From assembly GCF_019802345.1 (NCBI RefSeq), contig NZ_JAINDZ010000037.1, positions 1 to 44,993 of the forward strand: DNA of 44,993 nucleotides. The letters are read 5' to 3'. Both the position numbers and the translations under genes were made by a program. Below the pieces are notes generated by a model that worked only from the letters and a program-made list of their open reading frames with translations, was not told where the DNA came from and did not search any database. Shown in pieces: positions 38,807 to 44,993 of this stretch (the stretch's first letter is position 1; every line of letters begins with the position of its first letter). The stretch is from Methylosinus sp. Sm6 (GTDB lineage: Bacteria; Pseudomonadota; Alphaproteobacteria; Rhizobiales; Beijerinckiaceae).

Positions 38807-40585
38807 ATGAACATTTTTTCCGACTTCCACGCGATCATCGCCGCCATTCTCGAATGGATCAAAGCCTCCGGGCGGCTGCCGGAGACGCTCGACGCCTCGC
38901 GTTTCGTCGTGGAGCCGCCCAAGGACCCGACGCATGGCGATCTCGCCACCAACGCCGCCATGGTCTTCGCCAAGGAGGCGAAGCCGCACTTCCCCAATCC
39001 GCGCCAGCTCGCGGTCGAGATCGCCGCGGCGCTCGCGAACGAGCCGAATGTAGCGGAGGCCGAGGTCGCCGGGCCCGGCTTCATCAACATCCGCCTGAAG
39101 CCCTCCGTCTATGCCGATGTGCTGCGCTCCGTGCTCGCCGCTTGCGAAAGCTACGGCCGCCCGCAGGGACGCGGCGCGCTCGCGGGCAGGATCAATGTCG
39201 AATATGTCTCGGCCAATCCGACCGGGCCCATGCATGTGGGCCACGGCCGCGGCGCCGTCTTCGGCGACGCCCTCGCCAATCTGCTCGAGTTCGCCGGCGC
39301 CGAGGTGACGCGCGAATATTACATCAACGACGCCGGCGCCCAGGTCGACGTGCTCGCCCGCTCGACGTTTCTCCGCTATCGCGAAGCGCTCGGCGAGACG
39401 ATCGAGATTCCCGAAGGGCTCTATCCCGGCGATTATCTGAAAAGCGCCGGCGAGGCGATCGCGAAGGCGCATGGCCGCGCTCTGCTCGACAAGCCGGAGA
39501 GCGACTGGCTGGAGCCGGTCAAGCGCGCCGCCATCGATGCGATGATGGCGATGATCCGCGACGACCTCGCCGCGCTCGACATTCGCCACGAGGTGTTTTT
39601 CTCCGAGCGGACGCTGCACGAAAAGGTGAATGGCGTCTCGCAGATCGATAAGGAGATCGACGAATTGCGCGCGCGCGGCCTCGTCTATGAGGGGCGCCTG
39701 CCGCCGCCCAAGGGCCAGCTGCCGGACGATTGGGAGGACCGCGAGCAGACCCTGTTCCGCTCGACCGACTTCGGCGACGACATCGACCGGCCGCTGAAGA
39801 AGTCGGACGGCTCCAACACATATTTTGCCGCCGACATCGCCTATCACAAATCGAAGATCGACCGCGGCTACACGACCCTGGTCGATGTCTGGGGCGCCGA
39901 TCACGGCGGCTATGTGAAGCGCATGGCCGCCGCCGTCGCCGCGCTCTCGGCGGGCAAGGTCGAGCTCGACGTGAAGCTGTGCCAGCTCGTGAAGCTGATG
40001 CGCAATGGCGAGCCGGTGAAGATGTCGAAGCGCTCCGGCGATTTCGTCACGCTGCGCGAAGTGGTCGACGAAGTGGGCGTCGACGCGGTGCGCTTCATGA
40101 TGCTCTATCGCAAGAATGACGCGCCGCTGGAGTTCGATCTCGCCAAGGTGATCGAGCAGTCGAAGGATAATCCGGTGTTCTACGTCCAATACGCCCATGC
40201 GCGGGCGAAGTCGGCGGTGCGCCAGGCGCTCGCGGCCTTCCCCGACCTCGACGTCACGCCCGCGGCGCTCGCCGGCGCGCCGCTGGATCTGCTCGCCGAC
40301 GAGGGCGAGGTCGCGCTCGCCAAGGCCATCGCGCATTATCCGCGGCTCGTCGAGCAGGCGGCGGCGGCGCATGAGCCGCATCGCGTCGCCTTCTATCTCC
40401 ACGACCTCGCGAGCATCTTCCACGCCCATTGGAACAAAGGCAAAGATCGGCCACAATTACGCTTTGTTAATGCAGACGATAGAAATTCGACCTGCGCGCG
40501 TATCGCATTGGTCGCTTCACTGGCTTGCGTCCTGGCGTCGGGTTCGCGACTGCTCGGCGTGAGCGCTCCCGACGAAATGCGGTGA
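38807..40585 (+). CDS. argS: Arginyl-tRNA synthetase
   Basis: Class I synthetase charging tRNA-Arg. 592 residues in the usual order: N-terminal Add-1 tRNA-contact domain (to about 115), Rossmann core with [16 protein letters not shown] (HIGH motif as HVGH at 143-146), the [31 protein letters not shown] block, the KMSKS equivalent KMSKRSGDF at 405-412, and a DALR anticodon-binding C-domain with [11 protein letters not shown] and the closing [16 protein letters not shown]. The DALR end reads normally. In many relatives dgt precedes it; here a MITE-like element does. Confidence 0.97.
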   Translation: MNIFSDFHAIIAAILEWIKASGRLPETLDASRFVVEPPKDPTHGDLATNAAMVFAKEAKPHFPNPRQLAVEIAAALANEPNVAEAEVAGPGFINIRLKPSVYADVLRSVLAACESYGRPQGRGALAGRINVEYVSANPTGPMHVGHGRGAVFGDALANLLEFAGAEVTREYYINDAGAQVDVLARSTFLRYREALGETIEIPEGLYPGDYLKSAGEAIAKAHGRALLDKPESDWLEPVKRAAIDAMMAMIRDDLAALDIRHEVFFSERTLHEKVNGVSQIDKEIDELRARGLVYEGRLPPPKGQLPDDWEDREQTLFRSTDFGDDIDRPLKKSDGSNTYFAADIAYHKSKIDRGYTTLVDVWGADHGGYVKRMAAAVAALSAGKVELDVKLCQLVKLMRNGEPVKMSKRSGDFVTLREVVDEVGVDAVRFMMLYRKNDAPLEFDLAKVIEQSKDNPVFYVQYAHARAKSAVRQALAAFPDLDVTPAALAGAPLDLLADEGEVALAKAIAHYPRLVEQAAAAHEPHRVAFYLHDLASIFHAHWNKGKDRPQLRFVNADDRNSTCARIALVASLACVLASGSRLLGVSAPDEMR

Positions 40586-40663
40586 TCCGTGCGGCCAGGC
40601 CGCGGCGAGGTGAGCGGCCGGCGCGTCGACGCCCTTGTCGACCAGTGAGCGGGAAGGTGCAGC

Positions 40664-42001
40664 ATGCGCGAGGCGACGGCCCGAGGGCCTTCCATCGACA
40701 TCAGCGAGTTCGAACGGCGCCTGCGCGGCTCCGAGCCCAAGCAGCAGAAGCCGGCGGGCGATCCGCTCGCCGAGCTGGCCCGGCTGCTGCACGGCGACGA
40801 CGCCGAGGCGCCGCACGACCCTTACGGACGCATGTTCGCCCCCGAGAGCGGGCGCGCCGAGCCGCAGCCGCGCTCCGCGCCGCAACCGCCGGCCTTCACG
40901 CCTGGCGATCTGCGCGGCACGCTGCCGCCGACCGTCGAGGCCGAGCCCTATTATCACCAGGACGAGCCCGCCGCCGCGCCGACCGACTGGGCGCAGCACG
41001 AGGCGCATGATTATCTCGACTATGGCGTCGATCCCGACGAGAGCGCCGAGGGGGAGCCGGAGCGGCCGCAGGGATTCTTCTCCACTCTGCGCTCGCGACT
41101 GAAGCCCTGGCATGCGGTCGCCGGCCTGGCGACGCTCGGCGCGGTCAGCGTCGGCATGGTGTTCGGCCATCGCAGCGGCGTGGTCGCGCCGCAGGAGATC
41201 GCCACCATTCGCGCGCCGGAGGGACCGGCCAAGGTGCAGCCGAGCGCCGTCGCCGACGCCTCCGCGCCCAAGCCCGGCGCGACCATTCTCGACCGCAGCC
41301 AGAGCGCGCCGGTCAAGCAGGTCATCGCCAATCACGAGCGGCCGATCGATCCGGCCGCAGCCGTGCGGGTGGTGCGGCTCGGCGACGGCCCGGTCGACGC
41401 GCCGCATGAGCCGGCCCCGGCGCCCTATGGCGGCGCGGAGCCGAAGCGGGTCAAGACCGTTTCGGTGCGTCCGGACGGCACCGTCATCGAGCGCGATGCG
41501 CCGACGCCAGCCCTCGCCCGCCCGGCGCCTGCCGCCCCGCCCGCCGCGGCGCGGCAGCCCGCGCCCGGCGCCGCGAAGGCGACGCAATCCCCGGACGGCG
41601 GCGCCGCGACGCCCAAGAGCCCGGTCAAGCCGGCGACGACGCCGCGCGCCGCCGCGCCGGCTCAGCCGAAAGTGGAAAAGCCCGCCGCCAAGCCGGCGGC
41701 CGAACAGACCGCCTCGGCCGAGGTCCCTGCGCATGATCCGGCCCCGACCGCCGCGACCGGCGCCTTCGCCGTGCAATTCGGCGCCGCCGGCTCGGAAGCG
41801 GAGGCGCGCAAGATGATCCAGGACGTCTCGGCCAAATTCGGCGCGCAGCTCGGCGGACGCCGCCCCTCCTTCCAATTCGCCAAGGTCGGCGACAAATCCG
41901 TCTATCGCGTGCGGGCGGCCGGCATGAGCCGCGAGGCGGCGGTCGGCGTCTGCCAGAAGGTCAAGGCGTCAGGCGGCAATTGCTTCGTCGCCGGCAATTG
42001 A
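40664..42001 (+). CDS. SPOR domain-containing membrane protein
   Basis: A 445-residue bitopic protein. An acidic, disordered cytoplasmic part (about 1-147) leads to one transmembrane helix at 149-168 (WHAVAGLATLGAVSVGMVFG), then a long Ala/Pro-rich periplasmic linker (180-370) and a C-terminal SPOR domain (about 371-445: TGAFAVQFGAAGSEAEARKM ... VYRVRAAGMSREAAVGVCQKVKASGGNCFVAG). SPOR domains bind denuded septal peptidoglycan, so a role at the division site is likely. Between argS and nagZ as in relatives; nagZ acts on peptidoglycan turnover products. Confidence 0.92.
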   Translation: MREATARGPSIDISEFERRLRGSEPKQQKPAGDPLAELARLLHGDDAEAPHDPYGRMFAPESGRAEPQPRSAPQPPAFTPGDLRGTLPPTVEAEPYYHQDEPAAAPTDWAQHEAHDYLDYGVDPDESAEGEPERPQGFFSTLRSRLKPWHAVAGLATLGAVSVGMVFGHRSGVVAPQEIATIRAPEGPAKVQPSAVADASAPKPGATILDRSQSAPVKQVIANHERPIDPAAAVRVVRLGDGPVDAPHEPAPAPYGGAEPKRVKTVSVRPDGTVIERDAPTPALARPAPAAPPAAARQPAPGAAKATQSPDGGAATPKSPVKPATTPRAAAPAQPKVEKPAAKPAAEQTASAEVPAHDPAPTAATGAFAVQFGAAGSEAEARKMIQDVSAKFGAQLGGRRPSFQFAKVGDKSVYRVRAAGMSREAAVGVCQKVKASGGNCFVAGN

Positions 42002-42026
42002 CCGCGCGCCGGACAGCGAGGAGCCG

Positions 42027-43034
42027 ATGACCCGCGCCTTCATCTGCGGCTGCGCCGGGACGAGCCTCTCGGCGGAGGAGAAAGCCTTTCTGCGCGAGGC
42101 GCGGCCCTTCGGCGCGATCCTGTTCCGGCGCAATGTCGCCTCGCGCGAGCAGCTGCGGGCGCTGACCGGCGAGATCCGCGCGCAGCTCGGCGCCGACGCG
42201 CCGATCCTCGTCGATCAGGAGGGCGGCCGGGTGCAGCGGCTCGCCCCGCCGCATTGGCGCGCCTATCCCGCCGCCGCGGCCTTCGCCCGGCTCGGCCGCG
42301 ACGGCGCGGCGACGGCCCGCCTCATCCGACTGTCGGCCCGGCTCATCGCCCATGACCTCCGCGAGGTCGGCGTCGACGTCGACTGCCTGCCGGTGCTGGA
42401 CACGCCCTGCGACGGCGCCCATGACGTCATCGGCGACCGCGCCTATGGCCGCGACCCCGCCGAGATCGCGCGGCTCGGACGGGCGGCGGCCGAGGGCCTC
42501 CTCGCCGGCGGCGTGCTGCCGGTCATCAAGCATATCCCGGGGCACGGCCGCGCCCGCGCCGACAGCCATCTGGAGCTGCCGGCGGTCGACGCCGCGCGCG
42601 CCGAGCTCGAGGGCCAGGATTTCCTCCCCTTTCGCGCCGACGCCGACCTGCCGCTCGCCATGACCGCCCATGTCGTCTATACGGCCATCGACCCGGAGCG
42701 GCCCGGCACGCTGTCGCCGACGGTGATCGGCGAGATCATCCGCGGCTGGATCGGCTTCGACGGGCTGCTGATGACCGACGACCTCTCGATGAAGGCGCTC
42801 TCGGGCGGCTTCCGCGACCGCGCCGAGGGCGCGATTCGCGCCGGCTGCGACATCGTCCTCCATTGCAACGGCGCGCTGGACGAAGCGCGCGCCGTGGCCG
42901 AGGGCGCGGGCGAGCTCGCCGGCCGCGCGCTGGCGAGAGCGCAGGCGGCGCTGGCCCGCCGCGGCGCCCCGGAGGATTTCGATCCTGTGGACGGCGCCCG
43001 CGAATTGGACGCGGCGCTTGCGGCGACCGCCTGA
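42027..43034 (+). CDS. nagZ: Beta-N-acetylhexosaminidase NagZ (GH3)
   Basis: Cytoplasmic glycosidase that removes GlcNAc from anhydro-muropeptides in cell-wall recycling. 335 residues. Seen: FGAILFRRNV, the substrate loop LVDQEGGRVQRL at 61-72, FAPVLD-like DCLPVLDTPC, the mobile catalytic loop VIKHIPGHGRARADSHLELP with His173 (acid/base) near Asp179, and LLMTDDLSMKAL at 247-257 with the nucleophile Asp. No signal peptide, consistent with cytoplasmic recycling. Starts 25 bases after the SPOR gene; probably one transcript through scpB. Confidence 0.96.
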   Translation: MTRAFICGCAGTSLSAEEKAFLREARPFGAILFRRNVASREQLRALTGEIRAQLGADAPILVDQEGGRVQRLAPPHWRAYPAAAAFARLGRDGAATARLIRLSARLIAHDLREVGVDVDCLPVLDTPCDGAHDVIGDRAYGRDPAEIARLGRAAAEGLLAGGVLPVIKHIPGHGRARADSHLELPAVDAARAELEGQDFLPFRADADLPLAMTAHVVYTAIDPERPGTLSPTVIGEIIRGWIGFDGLLMTDDLSMKALSGGFRDRAEGAIRAGCDIVLHCNGALDEARAVAEGAGELAGRALARAQAALARRGAPEDFDPVDGARELDAALAATA

Positions 43035-43074
43035 TCGGACCAATCTCGCCCCTCTTTCGTGGGCGTGAGGGCGA

Positions 43075-43899
43075 ATGGCGCGGGAATTGGCATTCGAGAC
43101 GGCGGGCTCCGAGGATCGCGCCGAGACCGATCCCGCCTTCCTCGTCGACGTCGACGGATTCGAGGGGCCGCTCGACCTGCTGCTGGAGCTCGCCCGGCGG
43201 CAGAAGGTCGATCTCGCCCGCATCTCCATCCTGGCGCTGGCCGAGCAATATCTCGGCTTCATCGAGGCGGCCCGCCGGCTGCGCCTCGAGCTCGCCGCCG
43301 ATTATCTGGTGATGGCGGCCTGGCTCGCCTATCTCAAATCCCGCCTGCTGCTGCCCGAGCCGCCGAAAACCGGCGACGAGCCCTCCGCCGCCGATCTCGC
43401 CGCCGCGCTCGCCAGCCGGCTGCGGCGGCTCGAGGCGATTCGCGCCGCCTCCGACCGGCTGCAGGAGCGCGCCCTCCTCGGCCGCGACATGTTTTTGCGC
43501 GGCGGGCCGGAGGGAATCGAGATCGAGACGACGTCGGATTATCAGGCGAGCCTCTATGATCTCCTCACCGCTTATGCGCGCCAGCGCCAGAAGCAGGCCA
43601 AATCCAAGGTCACCTTGCGCCAGCGCACGGTCTGGTCGCTCGCCGAGGCGCGCGAGGCGCTGGAGCGATTCGCCGGCCTCGCCACACAATGGACCGCGCT
43701 CGACGATTATCTTCTGCGCTATTGCGTCGACGCTCAGACCGCGCGCACGGTCCGCGCCTCCTCCTTCTCGGCCTCGCTGGAAATGGTGCGGGAGGGCCGG
43801 TTCGAGATTCGCCAGGATCGCGCTTTCGCGCCGATCTGGCTGAGGCGCCGGAACGAGGAAGCGGACCACGAGCCTTCGGGCTCGCACGAGGACGCCTGA
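43075..43899 (+). CDS. scpA: Segregation and condensation protein A (kleisin)
   Basis: Kleisin subunit bridging SMC heads in the bacterial condensin. 274 residues. The N-terminal domain FLVDVDGFEGPLDLLLELARRQKVDLARISILALAEQYLGFI is the family signature, followed by AADYLVMAAWLAYLKSRLLLPEP; the C-terminal winged-helix part ends FAPIWLRRR. The last ~12 residues (ADHEPSGSHEDA) and the stop are supplied by a short inverted-repeat element. scpB follows after 46 bases. Confidence 0.95.
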   Translation: MARELAFETAGSEDRAETDPAFLVDVDGFEGPLDLLLELARRQKVDLARISILALAEQYLGFIEAARRLRLELAADYLVMAAWLAYLKSRLLLPEPPKTGDEPSAADLAAALASRLRRLEAIRAASDRLQERALLGRDMFLRGGPEGIEIETTSDYQASLYDLLTAYARQRQKQAKSKVTLRQRTVWSLAEAREALERFAGLATQWTALDDYLLRYCVDAQTARTVRASSFSASLEMVREGRFEIRQDRAFAPIWLRRRNEEADHEPSGSHEDA

Positions 43900-43928
43900 A
43901 GCGAAGCGAGCCGCGAGGCTCACGGTCC
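43863..43928. repeat. Inverted-repeat element overlapping the scpA 3' end
   Basis: GGACCACGAGCC on the left and GGCTCACGGTCC on the right pair at 10 of 12 positions; inside, GAGCCTTCGGGCTC forms a small stem. CGGACCACGAGCCT (43862-43875) is identical to 11272-11285. It encodes the scpA tail and stop, and ends just before the scpB ribosome site (GGGAGAGGAG). Confidence 0.7.
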
Positions 43929-43945
43929 ATAAGCAGGGAGAGGAG

Positions 43946-44689
43946 ATGGCGCAAGCCGCAAGACCCATCGATCTGTTCGATGCGCGCGACGACGCGGCGG
44001 CCGCCGGGGCGGAGGCCGCGTTGCGCGAGGCCGCGCGCATCGCCGAGGCGCTGCTGTTCGCCGCGAGCGAGCCGCTGGACGAATCCGAGATCGCGCGCCG
44101 CCTTCCGGCCGGAACCGATGCGCAGGCCGTGCTGCAGCGCCTGCGCGAGGATTACGCCCCGCGCGGAGTGCAGCTGACGCGCGCGGGCCGCAAATGGTTC
44201 TTCCGCACGGCGGCCGATCTCGGCTGGGTGCTGGCCCGCGCGCAGGTGGAGCAGAAGAAGCTCTCACGCGCGGCGCTGGAGACGCTCGCCATCATCGCCT
44301 ATCACCAGCCGGTGACGCGCGCCGAGATCGAGGAGATCAGAGGAGTCGCGGTCGCCAAGGGCACGCTGGACGTGCTGCTCGACACCGGCTGGGTGCGTCT
44401 GCGCGGCCGGCGCCGCGCGCCGGGCCGGCCGCTCACCTATGGAACAACCGACGCTTTTCTCATGCATTTCGGGCTCGAGCAGATCGGCGACCTGCCGGGG
44501 CTCGACGAGCTGAAGGGCGCCGGCCTGTTCGACGGCGCGCTGCCGAAGGGTTTCGGCGTGCCGCAGCCCTCCGACGACGCGACGCTGAAGGAGGACGAAG
44601 ACCCTCTGGAAGCCGAAGCCGCCGAGGCCCTGGAAATGGAGTTTCTCGACGAGCCGGAGACGCCCGACGACGCGCGAGAGGCCGAGTAA
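43946..44689 (+). CDS. scpB: Segregation and condensation protein B
   Basis: Partner of ScpA in the SMC-ScpAB condensin. 247 residues with two winged-helix domains: EAARIAEALLFAASEPLDESEIARRLP, and AALETLAIIAYHQPVTRAEIEEIRGVAVAKGTLDVLLDTGWVRLRGRRRAPGRPLTYGTTDAFLMHFGLE, the most conserved family block, then an acidic C-terminal tail (about 205-247). GGGAGAGGAG before the ATG is an excellent ribosome site. In relatives tatA follows; the window ends 300 bases on. Confidence 0.95.
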   Translation: MAQAARPIDLFDARDDAAAAGAEAALREAARIAEALLFAASEPLDESEIARRLPAGTDAQAVLQRLREDYAPRGVQLTRAGRKWFFRTAADLGWVLARAQVEQKKLSRAALETLAIIAYHQPVTRAEIEEIRGVAVAKGTLDVLLDTGWVRLRGRRRAPGRPLTYGTTDAFLMHFGLEQIGDLPGLDELKGAGLFDGALPKGFGVPQPSDDATLKEDEDPLEAEAAEALEMEFLDEPETPDDAREAE

Positions 44690-44764
44690 TTCCCGGGGAG
44701 CCCGCATAAAATCCCCAGGATCGGCTTCGGAGCAGGGCGATCGGGCGATGGGCTGTAGCGGCTC

Positions 44765-44811
44765 GCGTCGACGAATTCGCCGGGCTTCGACAGCGAGCCT
44801 CTCAGGCTCGC
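44765..44811. repeat. Intergenic repeat family B, copy 3
   Basis: GCGTCGACGAATTCGCCGGGC, then GCGAGCCTCTCAGGCTCGC. Same start and same closing hairpin as 6665-6710 and 11209-11255, but the middle differs. Lies ~75 bases after scpB and may terminate it. Confidence 0.75.
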
Positions 44812-44823
44812 CCTTTCATCCTG

Positions 44824-44845
44824 TCAAATCGGCTGAATCACGCCG
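44824..44845. repeat. 22-base repeat shared with the end of ubiA
   Basis: Identical over 22 bases to 23812-23833, where it contains the ubiA stop codon; core GGCTGAATCACGCCG. Here it is purely intergenic. Confidence 0.7.
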
Positions 44846-44993
44846 GTAGTCCTTCACCCGATCGCCCCGGGCTCCGGAGGCACGGCTTCGAATCCAGGTT
44901 AACAAAATTCCGTGCAACCGCGTCATGCCCGCGCTTGTCGCACGGCTGTCCGGTTCAAGATAGGCATAGTATTATCTCGTATTGGCGTGGGTC

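Larger units (their letters stand above)
44690..44993. other. Region after scpB: repeats, no gene seen
   Basis: Holds an element bounded by GGCGATCGGGCGATGG (44736-44751) and GTCCTTCACCCGATCGCC (44849-44866), inside which repeat family B (44765-44811) is found. The last ~55 bases become A/T-richer (TAGGCATAGTATTATCTCG) and may be the promoter of the next gene, by synteny perhaps tatA. Confidence 0.55.

Noticed and set aside
1-44993. tRNA, rRNA, riboswitch or CRISPR array anywhere in the window
   Set aside because: No cloverleaf with a CCA-side TTCGA arm, no rRNA core sequence, no regular repeat-spacer pattern could be found by reading; a tRNAscan/Infernal run would settle this.

Overview
The window looks like chromosomal DNA of a GC-rich alphaproteobacterium of the order Hyphomicrobiales (Rhizobiales). 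A methanotroph-type relative such as Methylosinus or Methylocystis is my guess from protein style and gene neighbourhoods; no methane-oxidation gene is present to prove it. The evidence for the order is conserved gene order: pseudouridine synthase-rsmD, cysQ-DUF4170-waaA-lpxK-DUF2093, DUF6101/ubiA/rsmE/gshA, ispH-thrB-rnhA, DsbD-like/yqgE, and argS-SPOR-nagZ-scpA-scpB.

Layout. 1-3.6 kb: repeat-rich tail of an rRNA pseudouridine synthase, rsmD, an unknown exported protein and ychF. A decayed second copy of the ychF leader precedes the unknown gene. 4.0-8.3 kb: a coupled SGNH-hydrolase-like/GSCFA pair, an EI24 membrane protein, a GNAT acetyltransferase and an NDUFA9-like protein. 8.4-12.6 kb: dgt and erpA (divergent), a PfkB kinase and a Ppx/GppA phosphatase. 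12.6-18.6 kb: three outer-membrane porins, two of them divergent paralogues of the OprP/OprO type. 18.9-22.6 kb: lipid A/Kdo assembly genes (lpxK, waaA) with DUF2093, DUF4170 and a CysQ-like phosphatase. 22.8-28.6 kb: DUF6101, an orphan ParD-like antitoxin, ubiA, a small exported protein, rsmE, a mini porin-like protein, a frameshifted coiled-coil gene and gshA. 28.9-32.5 kb: a short orphan Flp-type pilin, a DUF937 protein and a TonB-dependent receptor. 32.7-34.1 kb: a more A/T-rich three-gene cassette (small exported protein, GH19 lysozyme/chitinase-like enzyme without signal peptide, exported DUF4087 protein). 34.3-38.4 kb: ispH-thrB-rnhA, a DsbD-N-like protein and yqgE. 38.8-44.7 kb: argS, a SPOR protein, nagZ, scpA and scpB.

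Most genes are housekeeping: translation (rsmD, rsmE, argS, ychF), Fe-S delivery (erpA), isoprenoid, ubiquinone and glutathione synthesis, outer-membrane and peptidoglycan maintenance, and chromosome segregation. The accessory interest lies in the intergenic DNA. Several families of short inverted-repeat elements recur; one is bounded by GATCGGGTGAA-type ends, and some supply the C-terminal codons of neighbouring genes. The best candidate for an undescribed system is the GH19 cassette, which could be an effector/immunity or lysozyme/inhibitor module. No rRNA, tRNA, CRISPR array, transposase or phage structural gene was found.
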